Origin: Saccharothrix deserti
GTDB taxonomy: Bacteria; Actinomycetota; Actinomycetes; Mycobacteriales; Pseudonocardiaceae
NCBI RefSeq assembly: GCF_009769385.1
Contig: NZ_VKAB01000002.1
Span: 310,001 to 374,000 of the forward strand
Length of the DNA: 64,000 bases
Reading direction: 5' to 3'
How positions within the stretch are numbered: position 1 is the stretch's first letter; each line of letters begins with the position of its first letter. This document shows positions 44,687 to 52,708 of the stretch, piece by piece. The notes under the pieces were generated by a model. The model did not search any database. It had not been told where the DNA came from and saw only the letters and a program-made list of their open reading frames with translations. Position numbers and translations under genes: made by a program.

Positions 44687-44708
44687 CGCCCGGCGGGTTT
44701 CCGCCAAC

Positions 44709-44736
44709 GGGGCCGCAGGCAATCGCCTGCGGCCCC
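44709..44736 (+). terminator. Strong intrinsic terminator
   Basis: GGGGCCGCAGGC (44709-44720), loop AATC, and GCCTGCGGCCCC (44725-44736) form a perfect 12-bp stem with a four-base loop. The U-tract is poor (GTCCCTGTT). It lies just after the 58-residue gene and before the promoter region of the next one. Confidence 0.85.
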
Positions 44737-44848
44737 GTCCCTGTTCACCGCCCTGGCACACCGAAAGGCACACACCTAAAGCACACGACCCTGTCGTGCC
44801 GGTGTCGTTAGCGTGTTCGCTTCGACGAGGGGACTGAGGAGGAACCGA

Positions 44849-45133
44849 GTGGTGGAGTTGTTCGACCCGCGCGAGGCCGACGCGACGGATCTGGCCGGGC
44901 ACTGGGTGGTGCGGGACGGCACGGGGATCGTGGCGTCCTACGCCGCCGCGCGGAGCGCGATCCACGACGCGCCAATGGGGGCGACCGAGTTCAACCATCC
45001 CGAGTGGACGGTCGAGCGGGTCCGCGAGACCGAGGCCGAGCTGCGTCGGGACAACGTGGAGCAGCGGGCTGAACGGCCGTCGCGCACACCGGGCAGTCCG
45101 GTGCGGCTCGGTCCGGGACGCCGAGCGACGTGA
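44849..45133 (+). CDS. Hypothetical protein (94 aa) overlapping the AfsR-like gene
   Basis: A 94-residue protein starting with two GTG codons (44849) behind a good GAGGAGG ribosome binding site. It runs VVELFDPREADATDLAGHWVVRDG, then SYAAARSAIHDAPMGATEFNHPEW and a basic Pro-rich tail. No family is recognised. Its last ~143 bases lie antisense to the 3' end of the large AfsR-like gene. The N-terminal ~70 residues look like a normal folded protein, while the tail (RPSRTPGSPVRLGPGRRAT) may be non-conserved read-through. Confidence 0.55.
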   Translation: MVELFDPREADATDLAGHWVVRDGTGIVASYAAARSAIHDAPMGATEFNHPEWTVERVRETEAELRRDNVEQRAERPSRTPGSPVRLGPGRRAT

Positions 45134-47987
45134 ACCCCTCGGCCGCCGCACGCCAGGAGCGCACGGCTTCGTCGTGCCGCTCCAACGCGCACTCCGCCCG
45201 TGCGGCCCCGTGGTGTCCGCGTGCTTCCTCGTACCGGTCCCCCACCCGGCGGGCGTATTCGAAGTGCCGCAACGCCAGTTCCGGCTCGCCGGTGGCGAGG
45301 CGCAGGAGGCCCAGTTGGTGCCGGACCTCGCCGCGCAACGGCAGGTCGTCCACGACCGCGCTGACCGCCAACGCCGCGTCGAGGTGGTCACGCGCCTGGC
45401 TCAACTGCCCGCGCGCCAAGTGCACCGATCCCAGCCCGCACAACGCCTCCCCCTCGTGCCGGTGGGCGCCGAGTTCGCGGAACCGGACCAAAGCGTCGCG
45501 GTAGTGGGCGGTCGCGCGGTCGGGTTCTCCGGCCTGGCGGTGGACGTGTCCGAGGTTGAGGGTGGCGGCGGCGATGCCGAAGCGGTTGACGAGTTTCTCG
45601 AACGCGGTCAGGGCGCGCTGGCCGTGGTCGAAGGCGCGGGTCGTGTCTCCGAGCCTGAGGTGGAAGCCGCCCAGCGCGGTGTGGGCGACGGCCTCGCCGA
45701 ACGCGTCGTCCAGGTCGAGCCGCAGTGCCAGCACCCGGTCGCCCTGTTCGACCGCGTCGCGGTACCGGCCGGTGAGGTAGTGCACGATGGCGATGTTGGT
45801 CAACGTCCGGGCCGCGCCCGCGTGGTCGCCGAGTTCTTCCCGCAGTGCCAACGCCTCTTCGTAGGCGTCCAACGCGTCGGCGTGCCGTTGGGCCGTGTGG
45901 TGGGCGACGCCGAGGGCGTTCAGCAGTTCGGCCTGCACGCGGGGATCGCCGAGGACGCGTGCGGATGCCAGGCCGATCTCGTGGGTGGCGGTCCAGTCGT
46001 CCACCAGGACGAGGGTGAACCAGTGCCGCCACAGCACGTTCGGCAGCCGCCAGGCGTGTTCGTGCAGTCCGGCGGAGGCGGCGAGGCGGGTGGCCGCGAC
46101 GAGGTTGTGCCGTTCGGTCTCCAGCCACCGCGCGGCGGTGTCGCGGTCGCCGGAGTCCGCGTCGGTCTCGACCGCGGCCACCGCCGTCGTCGCCCGCTCC
46201 AGGTACCGGTCGAGCACCCGGACCACGGCGACGCGTCTCTCCTCGGGATCGGCCGGCTCGGCGGCGTACACGCGCAGCAGGTCGTGCAGCCGGTAGCGGT
46301 CGAGTCCGATCTCCTCCACCAGGTGCCCGGAGGCCAGCACGGCGAGCTGGTCGTGCACGTCCGCCCCTGCCGCCGCGGACGCGGCCTCCGCGTCGAAATC
46401 CGGTCCCGGTAGCGCGCTCAGCCGCCGGAACAGGCACGCCACGTCCGACGGTAGCGCCTGGTACGACCACGAGAAGACGGCCCGGACGGCGGAGGACGGG
46501 TCGTCGGGTGGTGACAGCAGGTCGATCCGCCTGGTCTCGTCGGCCAACTGCCCGGCCAGCGCCTTGAGCGTCACGGCGGGCCGCCGCACGGCCCGGTGCG
46601 CCGCGACCCGCAGCGCCAGCGGCAGGCCGCCGCACAGGGCGACCAGTCGTGCGGCGGCGACCGGCTCGGCGTCCACCCGCCTGCCCAACACAGCGCGCAG
46701 CAACGCCACCCCGTCGTCCGGTGACAGCGGCACGACGGCGAACGGGTGGGCGCCGTCGCGGGCCGCGCGCCCGGCGAGTTCGGCGCGGCTGGTCACCACG
46801 ACCGCGCACCCGGTCGCGCCGGGCAGCAGCGGCCGGACCTGTTCGGCCGACCGGGCGTTGTCCAGCACCACCAGGACCCGGCGGTCGGCGAGGAGTGACC
46901 GGCACAGCGCCGACCGTTCGGCCTCGCTCTCCGGCACGTGGTCGCGGTGCACGCCCAGTGCGTGCAGGAACTCGGCCAGCACCGCGCGGGGCGGCACGGG
47001 TTCGCCGGCGCCGTGGCCGCCGAGGTCGGCGTAGAGCTGGCCGTCGGGGAACCGGTCGGTGACGCGGTGCGCCCAGTGCAGCGCGAGCGCGGTCTTGCCG
47101 ACGCCGGGTGTGCCGACGAGCGCGATCACGACGGGTCCGGTGGTGGGTGTGGCGAGCAGGTCGTCCAACGCGGTCAGGTAGTCGTCGCGGGCGACGAGTC
47201 CACCGGCGGCGGGCAGTTGGCGGGGTGTGGGCGCGGCGGCGGGGGTCGCGGTGTCGGCGTCGTCGAGCAGCCGCTGGTGCAGGTGCCGCAGGTCCGCGCC
47301 CGGTTCGACGCCGGCGTGCTCGACGAGCAGCCCGCGCAGCCGCCGGTAGACCTCCAGGGCCTCGACCCGCCGGCCGCAGCGGTGCAGGGCGAGCATCAAC
47401 GCGCCCGCCACCCGTTCCCGGCCGGGGTGTTCGGCGGCCAGCGCGGTGAGCTCGCCGACCACGTCGTGGTGCCGGCCCAGTTCCAGGTCGGCCTCGATCC
47501 GGTCCTCCAGGGCGGCCAGGCGTTCCTCGGCGAGCGCGACGACCAGCCGGTCGCGCAGCGGGCCGTCGGCGGTGTCGGCCAGCGCGACGCCGCGCCACTC
47601 GGCCAGGGCCGCCGCGAGCAGCCGCCGTCGCACCGCCACGTCCGGACAGGCCCGCGCTTCCGCCGTGACCGAGCGGAACCGGTGCAGGTCGACGTCGTCC
47701 GGGTCGATGGCGAGCCGGTAGCCGCCGCCCGCGCTGACCAGTCCGACGCCCAGCCCGCCGAGCAGCTTGCGCAGCCGCGACACGTAGACCTGGAGCGTGC
47801 CGCGGGCGGTGGGCGGCGGCACGTCCCACAGCGCCTCCGCCAACCGCGCCACCGGCACGACCCGGCCGGCTTCGGAACCGAGCACCGCCAGCACGCACCG
47901 CAGCTGCGGGCCGGGCACGGGGATGAGGCGGCCCGCGTGCGCCACCTCGACCGGCCCCAGGATCGCCAACCGCACCGTGCCCCCCAT
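44991..47987 (-). CDS. AfsR/SARP-family transcriptional regulator with NB-ARC and TPR domains
   Basis: A 998-residue multi-domain regulator. Order: OmpR-like DNA-binding domain (~5-95, LAILGPVEVAHAGR, LAEALWDVPPPTARGTLQVYVSRLRKLLG), bacterial transcriptional activation domain (~100-245), NB-ARC ATPase (~270-560; Walker A GTPGVGKTALALHW, Walker B RVLVVLDNA, GLPLALRVAAH), then about seven TPR units (~690-960, for example ALGVAHHTAQRHADALDAYEEAL). This is the AfsR type, a pleiotropic or pathway-specific activator of secondary metabolism. No biosynthetic cluster is visible nearby. The last ~45 codons are low-complexity and overlap a gene on the other strand by 143 bases. Confidence 0.9.
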   Translation of the reverse strand: MGGTVRLAILGPVEVAHAGRLIPVPGPQLRCVLAVLGSEAGRVVPVARLAEALWDVPPPTARGTLQVYVSRLRKLLGGLGVGLVSAGGGYRLAIDPDDVDLHRFRSVTAEARACPDVAVRRRLLAAALAEWRGVALADTADGPLRDRLVVALAEERLAALEDRIEADLELGRHHDVVGELTALAAEHPGRERVAGALMLALHRCGRRVEALEVYRRLRGLLVEHAGVEPGADLRHLHQRLLDDADTATPAAAPTPRQLPAAGGLVARDDYLTALDDLLATPTTGPVVIALVGTPGVGKTALALHWAHRVTDRFPDGQLYADLGGHGAGEPVPPRAVLAEFLHALGVHRDHVPESEAERSALCRSLLADRRVLVVLDNARSAEQVRPLLPGATGCAVVVTSRAELAGRAARDGAHPFAVVPLSPDDGVALLRAVLGRRVDAEPVAAARLVALCGGLPLALRVAAHRAVRRPAVTLKALAGQLADETRRIDLLSPPDDPSSAVRAVFSWSYQALPSDVACLFRRLSALPGPDFDAEAASAAAGADVHDQLAVLASGHLVEEIGLDRYRLHDLLRVYAAEPADPEERRVAVVRVLDRYLERATTAVAAVETDADSGDRDTAARWLETERHNLVAATRLAASAGLHEHAWRLPNVLWRHWFTLVLVDDWTATHEIGLASARVLGDPRVQAELLNALGVAHHTAQRHADALDAYEEALALREELGDHAGAARTLTNIAIVHYLTGRYRDAVEQGDRVLALRLDLDDAFGEAVAHTALGGFHLRLGDTTRAFDHGQRALTAFEKLVNRFGIAAATLNLGHVHRQAGEPDRATAHYRDALVRFRELGAHRHEGEALCGLGSVHLARGQLSQARDHLDAALAVSAVVDDLPLRGEVRHQLGLLRLATGEPELALRHFEYARRVGDRYEEARGHHGAARAECALERHDEAVRSWRAAAEGFTSLGVPDRAAPDCPVCATAVQPAAPRCPDAARPRSRGPARPSTRDG

Positions 47988-48068
47988 GTCGGGGAACCCA
48001 GCGAAACGGCGGGCCCGGACACAGGTTGTCCGGCCGTTCGGACGCTGTCCCGGACAGCGGCGCGCGGG

Positions 48069-48425
48069 TCAGCGGGCGGTCAGCAGTCCGTCGTCGGGCA
48101 CCAGGTCCAGGTCGTCCACCCACCGCGCCACGGCCGTGGGCTCCGGGCGCACCGGGCCGCGCAGCCTGGCCAGCACGAACGGCGGTTCGGCGCTGTCGGT
48201 CTCCACCGCGACCGCCCAGCCGCGTTCCTCGTCCCACAGCAGCGCCACGTCCCGGTCGGCGAACCCCGGCAGGTGGCCGTCCAGGGCGAGGTACGCGCTC
48301 AGGTACGAGCCGTCCGCCTGCACGTACGAACACTCACCGCTGAGCCCTAGCGCGCGGGTCACCTGCGAGACGTAGGCGAGGAGTTCGCGCACGGCGTCGT
48401 CGTCCTCGAATTCCCACTCCACCAC
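48069..48425 (-). CDS. DUF6292 family protein
   Basis: A ~118-residue protein of the DUF6292 family, found mostly in filamentous actinobacteria and of unknown function. Conserved parts are VRELLAYVSQVTRALG, SYLSAYLALDGHLPGFADRDVALLWDEERGWAVAVET and PTAVARWVDDLDLVP. The start is taken as the first of two GTG codons at 48425 (VVEWEFEDDDAV), because the upstream residues of the longer frame do not match the family. It lies just upstream of the AfsR-like gene on the same strand with an 80-base gap. Confidence 0.72.
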   Translation of the reverse strand: MVEWEFEDDDAVRELLAYVSQVTRALGLSGECSYVQADGSYLSAYLALDGHLPGFADRDVALLWDEERGWAVAVETDSAEPPFVLARLRGPVRPEPTAVARWVDDLDLVPDDGLLTAR

Positions 48426-48547
48426 GCACCACCATCCCACCCCCGGTCTGCCCCGAACCGCGCGCCGATCGCTCAGCGCCATCCGGGGTAGCCCGATCGT
48501 GGGCGTTTAAAACGCGGAAGTCCGAAATTTCCGGTTCGGCGAGGGGG

Positions 48548-50170
48548 TCAGGGCGCGACCGGGCCGGGCTTGCGGTGCAGGTAGAGGCCGACCCAGTCGA
48601 CCGCGTCACCGGTCGGGCCGGACGGCGGTGCGGGCTCGAAGTTCGCCGCGTCGTCGATGCTGCCGGTGCCGTCGTACCGGGCGGTCAGCGGGTACGGGAA
48701 CACCGGGCGGGTGCGGACGACCTCGCCCGAGGCGTCGCGGCCGGTGGCGAGGATCCGGTCCGGCGCGGTGCCCTGCTCGACCCACGCCAGCAGTTCGCGG
48801 ATGGGGTCGACGCCGGTCAGCTTGTCGCCGCCGCCGCAGTGGTACATGCCGGGCACCATGAACACCCGCGCCCAGCTGCGGATGTCGTCGTCGCCCCGCG
48901 CGAGTCGCTCGTAGTAGTCGAGCAGGCCGCGCGGCGGGATGCCCTGGTCGCCCCAGCCGTGCCAGAGGATCAGCCTGCCGCCCGCGCGGCGGAATTCGCC
49001 CAGGTCGAGGCTCATCGCGCTGCCCCGCACGCCCTCGGCGTTGAGCCGGATGAACTCCTGGACGGTGAACCCGATGTCGGCCAACGACGAGTGCGGTGTG
49101 CCGATCGGGTAGCCGATCTGCTTCAGGAAGTTGTCCGCGAGCCGCGCCGACAGGGTGGGGTTGCCCGATTCGTCGGGGACGAGCCAGCCCAGCCAGGCGA
49201 GTTCGGAGCCGCGTTCCTGGCCGGCCGGGTAGAGCCGGACGCCGTGGGCGTCGGTGGGGCCCGCGTACAGCCTGCGCACCACGTCGACCTGCGCCGGGGT
49301 GAGGCACGTCGGCTGGTCGGCGCCGGCGGGGCAGAGCAGCGGGGCGGGGTCGTAGTCGCACCGGCGCGGGTCGTCGATCTGGCCGTCCACCAGGCCGTCG
49401 ATGCGGTCGCAGTGCCGCATGACGGCGTCGTGCAGCGCGGGCAGCTGGTCGGCGGTGAGCACGGGCCGGCCGTTCGGGTCGGTGTTGGTGCGCGACAGCC
49501 ACGCCTGGTAGATCATCACCGGGCTCTGGTAGTTGGCGGGCGAACCGGCGATGATGCCGTCGAAGTCGTGCGGGTAGCGCTGGGCCAGCAGCAGCCCTTC
49601 ACGGCCGCCGTTGGAGCAGCCGGCGAAGTACGAGAACGCGGGCGGCTCGCCGTAGAAGTCCTCGATGACCCGCTTGGCCGCCATCGACACCACGTGCGGG
49701 GCGCGGAACGCGAAGTCGTCGCGGGCTGCCTGGTTGGCGGCGGCCCACCTGCCGTCGCTCGACCGCATCGGACCCTGCCCGACGTGGCCGCCGTCGGTGG
49801 CGGCGACCGCGAGGCCGCCGATCTCCGGGCCGCAGTCGGGGAACGCGGGCGGCACGAGTTCACCGCAGAGGCCGCCGCAGCCGTACTGCAGATAGCGGCC
49901 GGTGTAGTCGGTGGTCGGCAGCTTCAGCTGGAACCGCACCTCGGGCTCGACGTACCCGAGCACGGCGCAGTGCGCGGGCTCGTTGCGCTCCGGCACCGGT
50001 TCGGCCTGCGTCACGTGCGCGCGGGTGCCGGGCAGGTCGAACTCGCCCACCAGCTCCGAGCACTCGGCCACGGGCCGGATCGTCGTGCCCTCCTCGGCCG
50101 GCGCGACGGCGACGACGACGGCGGCCAGCAGGGAGGCCATCGACCCGACGACCACAACCCAGCGGATCAC
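48548..50170 (-). CDS. Tannase/feruloyl-esterase-family secreted hydrolase
   Basis: A ~540-residue exported alpha/beta hydrolase of the tannase/feruloyl esterase family, which cleaves ester bonds of plant phenolics such as gallates and ferulates. A hydrophobic leader (IRWVVVVGSMASLLAAVVVAVAP) precedes the mature protein. The nucleophile is in AGCSNGGREGLLLAQRYP, the family's CSxGG motif. The acid and His regions are ILWHGWGDQGIPP and FMVPGMYHCGGG, and paired Cys residues complete the characteristic disulfide set. A GTG at 50170 is chosen because GCGGAGGAG sits 6 bases upstream; an in-frame ATG seven codons earlier overlaps that site. Confidence 0.88.
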   Translation of the reverse strand: MIRWVVVVGSMASLLAAVVVAVAPAEEGTTIRPVAECSELVGEFDLPGTRAHVTQAEPVPERNEPAHCAVLGYVEPEVRFQLKLPTTDYTGRYLQYGCGGLCGELVPPAFPDCGPEIGGLAVAATDGGHVGQGPMRSSDGRWAAANQAARDDFAFRAPHVVSMAAKRVIEDFYGEPPAFSYFAGCSNGGREGLLLAQRYPHDFDGIIAGSPANYQSPVMIYQAWLSRTNTDPNGRPVLTADQLPALHDAVMRHCDRIDGLVDGQIDDPRRCDYDPAPLLCPAGADQPTCLTPAQVDVVRRLYAGPTDAHGVRLYPAGQERGSELAWLGWLVPDESGNPTLSARLADNFLKQIGYPIGTPHSSLADIGFTVQEFIRLNAEGVRGSAMSLDLGEFRRAGGRLILWHGWGDQGIPPRGLLDYYERLARGDDDIRSWARVFMVPGMYHCGGGDKLTGVDPIRELLAWVEQGTAPDRILATGRDASGEVVRTRPVFPYPLTARYDGTGSIDDAANFEPAPPSGPTGDAVDWVGLYLHRKPGPVAP

Positions 50171-50310
50171 TCGCACCTCCTCCGCGCCCATTCTGCCGAT
50201 CGATCACGGGGCGTCCCGACAGCGGGGTCGATCACCCGACGGCGGTCGGGGGCTCGTGCGGAGTATTCCCTGTCGCGGGCCGGTTTCGAGGCGGGTGCGG
50301 GGAATCGGGG

Positions 50311-50838
50311 CTACGGGCGGGGTGTGAGGACCGCGACGCTCGCGATGTCGTCCAGGTAGCCGGCGGTGAACCCGCCGGTCACGGTCTCCGTCTCCGCGAT
50401 GACGACGGTCACGCCGTCGAGCACGTCGGAGTCGTAGTTGTGCGCGGTGAACGGCACGTCGTTGATCTGCAGCAACGATCCCGACAGCGGGGTGATGTCA
50501 CCGGTGCCGTGGATGTCCTCGACCCGCTTGAACTCGCGGGCCTCGGCGCGGTCGTCGAACTCGATCCACGCCATGAACACGACGATCGTGCCGCCCTTGT
50601 CGTCGGTGAGCGTGAACAGCATCCGGTCGAGCGCGGCGCACGGCGTGGCCTTCAGCAGCTCCTGCACCTGGCCGAACGAGTGCGGCGCGCACTCACCGTC
50701 CGCTCTGGTCGCCCGGTCCACCACGCGCAGGCCCGTGTCCTCCCAGATGTCGTCCGGGTCGGGCACGGACAGCCCGCCCGCGCCGGCGGCGAGCGCGCCG
50801 GCCAGCGCCGCGGTCGCGACCACCCCACCGGTTCCCAC
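50311..50838 (-). CDS. Hypothetical exported protein (175 aa)
   Basis: A 175-residue protein with a hydrophobic start (VGTGGVVATAALAGALAAGAGG) that is a membrane anchor or atypical signal, then a soluble domain with CAPHSFGQVQELLKATPCAALDRMLF, TIVVFMAWIEFDDRAEAREF and DVLDGVTVVIAETETVTGGFTAGYLDDI. Two Cys residues could form a disulfide if exported. No family assignment. The GTG is preceded by GGAGGAGG 10 bases upstream. Confidence 0.65.
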   Translation of the reverse strand: MGTGGVVATAALAGALAAGAGGLSVPDPDDIWEDTGLRVVDRATRADGECAPHSFGQVQELLKATPCAALDRMLFTLTDDKGGTIVVFMAWIEFDDRAEAREFKRVEDIHGTGDITPLSGSLLQINDVPFTAHNYDSDVLDGVTVVIAETETVTGGFTAGYLDDIASVAVLTPRP

Positions 50839-51019
50839 GAGCCGCCTCCTCCACCGCCGCCGGGCACCTGTCCCCCACTGGTACCCGGTTCGACGGTAAC
50901 TCCCACCCGTCGGCGGCCGACAGTGTCAGGACCCGAACGCCTCGATCACCGACGCTGTGTCCACGCTGCCGTCGGTCCTGCTCGGCGGCGGCCCCATCAC
51001 GAGGGGCGGGGTCGGCGGG

Positions 51020-51178
51020 TCATTCGGGTGCGCCGGGTTGGTCGACCCGGGCGTGCAGCCGTTCGCGGATCTCGTCGGGCGTGTAGGCGCGGCGTTTGCG
51101 CTCCGCGCGCGCGATCACCACACCGGTCGCCGCGACACCCGCGACACCGGCCAGGCCGAGCAGCTTCCACCAGCGCAT
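51020..51178 (-). CDS. Small membrane protein (52 aa)
   Basis: A 52-residue protein starting MRWWKLLGLAGVAGVAATGVV (one membrane helix), followed by a basic stretch ARAERKRRAYTPDEIRERLHARV. This short form, an N-terminal helix plus charged cytoplasmic tail, is common in actinomycetes and of unknown function. It is divergent from the permuted papain-like gene, with 17 bases between the two starts, so the promoters must overlap. Confidence 0.72.
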   Translation of the reverse strand: MRWWKLLGLAGVAGVAATGVVIARAERKRRAYTPDEIRERLHARVDQPGAPE

Positions 51179-51195
51179 CTGCCTAGGCTACCGGG

Positions 51196-51828
51196 ATGGC
51201 TGGAACGAAGATCGGTCTGGACGAGGCGGTCGAGCTGACCCGAACCGGCGACGTGTGGCTGTTCCGCGGCACCTCGGTGGCCGACCGGGCGATCCGGGTG
51301 ACCACCAACAGCCCGGTCAACCACGTGGGCATGACCGTGGCGGTCGAGGACCTGCCGCCGTTGATGTGGCACGCCGAGCTGGGCCGCTCGCTGCCGGACG
51401 TGTGGACCGGCACCCACCACCGCGGGGTGCAGCTGCACGACCTGCGCGAGGCGGTGCTGGTGTGGGCGCGGAAGTACGGGCAGCGGGCGTGGCTGCGCCA
51501 ACTGGACCGTGCGACGACCCGTGAGGAGGACGACGCGGTGTTGAAGACGGTGGCGCGGCTCAACGGCACGCCGTTCCCGTCGACCGCGCGGCTGGCCACG
51601 AGGTGGCTGCGGGGCAGGTTGCCGAACCTGCGGAAGGCGGCCGACACCACGTTGGAGACCGCGTACTGCGCGGAGGTCGTCGCGGTGACGTACGAGGCGA
51701 TGGGGCTGCTGCCCTCCGGCCGCCGGGCCAACTGGTACGACCCGGGCCGGTTCTGGAGCGGTGACGAGCTGGACCTGCTGGGCGGCGCGCGGTTGGGCGA
51801 GGAGATCGCGGTGGAGATCCCGGCCTGA
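51196..51828 (+). CDS. Permuted papain-like (YiiX/NlpC-P60-type) protein
   Basis: A 210-residue protein of the circularly permuted NlpC/P60 clan, thiol amidases or peptidases of the YaeF/YiiX kind. The permuted order is seen: the His motif comes first (TTNSPVNHVGMTVA, His43) and the Cys motif last (ETAYCAEVVAVTYEAMGLL, Cys158), the reverse of ordinary papain-like enzymes. No signal peptide is present, so it is probably cytoplasmic; lipid or peptide amides are possible substrates. It ends 34 bases before the PARG gene on the same strand and may be co-transcribed with it. Confidence 0.78.
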   Translation: MAGTKIGLDEAVELTRTGDVWLFRGTSVADRAIRVTTNSPVNHVGMTVAVEDLPPLMWHAELGRSLPDVWTGTHHRGVQLHDLREAVLVWARKYGQRAWLRQLDRATTREEDDAVLKTVARLNGTPFPSTARLATRWLRGRLPNLRKAADTTLETAYCAEVVAVTYEAMGLLPSGRRANWYDPGRFWSGDELDLLGGARLGEEIAVEIPA

Positions 51829-51862
51829 TCTCGTTTGCGGGCGGTGGGCGTCGACGCTCACG

Positions 51863-52708
51863 ATGACCGGCGTGAGCAGTCGACTGCGGGCCATCGCCCG
51901 GGACACGGTGGCCATCGCGGAACGCGGTTCCTACCGGGTCGGGACGGGCGAGGTCGACGTGCGCGCGGACGTCGCGCACGCCGTGGCCGGAACCCGTCTC
52001 TACGCGCCGGACGATCCGCTCGTGCTGCCGGAGCCCGTCGGCGACGCGCGGATCGACGTGACGAACGAGTCGACGTTGGCCGCCACCCGGCGGCTGGGCG
52101 GCGACGTCGCGTGCCTGGTGTTCGCGTCGGCGCGCAACCCCGGCGGCGGGTTCCTCAACGGCGCGCAGGCGCAGGAGGAGAGCGTGGCCCGCGGTTCGGC
52201 GCTGTACCCGTGCCTGTTGGCGGCGGGCGACTTCTACGCGCACCACCGCGCGCACGCCGAGCTCACCTACAGCGATCGCGTGATCTACTCGCCGTCCGTG
52301 CCGGTGTTCCGGGACGACAAGGGCGCGTTCCTGCCGGAGCCGTACCGGGTCTCGTTCCTCACCGCCGCCGCGCCGAACTTCGGCGCGATCGTGCGCGGTC
52401 AGCCCGAGCACGTGGCCGCTGTTCCCGCGGTTCTGCGGCGGCGTGCGGCACGTGTTCTGCGGGTTGCCGCCGCGCACGGGCACCGGCGGCTGGTGCTCGG
52501 CGCATGGGGGTGCGGTGTGTTCGGCAACGACCCGGCGGTCGTGGCGGCGGCGTTCCGCACGTCGTTGCGGGACAACCGGTTCTTCGACCACGTCGTGTTC
52601 GCCGTGCTGGACCGGTCGCGGGACACCCCTGTCCTTGCCGCGTTCGCCGACGCCTTCGGCGAAAACGGGCGTGGAGACCGGCCCGTCGCCCTACCATCCG
52701 ATCGGTGA
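51863..52708 (+). CDS. Microbial-type poly(ADP-ribose) glycohydrolase (TIGR02452 family)
   Basis: A 281-residue macrodomain-related protein. The PARG signature is complete: GGG at residues 94-96 and QEE at 104-106 (NPGGGFLNGAQAQEES), separated by seven residues as required. Further family blocks are SALYPCLLAAGDFYAHHRA, VIYSPSVPVFRDDKG and LVLGAWGCGVFGNDP. The reaction is removal of ADP-ribose polymers from proteins; bacterial PARG of this type has been characterised in other actinobacteria. No ADP-ribosyltransferase is visible in the window. Its stop overlaps the GTG of the following lipoprotein gene by 4 bases. Confidence 0.9.
   Translation: MTGVSSRLRAIARDTVAIAERGSYRVGTGEVDVRADVAHAVAGTRLYAPDDPLVLPEPVGDARIDVTNESTLAATRRLGGDVACLVFASARNPGGGFLNGAQAQEESVARGSALYPCLLAAGDFYAHHRAHAELTYSDRVIYSPSVPVFRDDKGAFLPEPYRVSFLTAAAPNFGAIVRGQPEHVAAVPAVLRRRAARVLRVAAAHGHRRLVLGAWGCGVFGNDPAVVAAAFRTSLRDNRFFDHVVFAVLDRSRDTPVLAAFADAFGENGRGDRPVALPSDR

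Noticed and set aside
44991-48482. Secondary-metabolite cluster suggested by the AfsR-like regulator
   Set aside because: No biosynthetic enzymes occur nearby; neighbours are DUF6292, an esterase and small hypotheticals.
50920-51019. Small minus-strand ORF ending VIEAFGS
   Set aside because: Only 23 codons from the ATG, no ribosome binding site and no recognised family.
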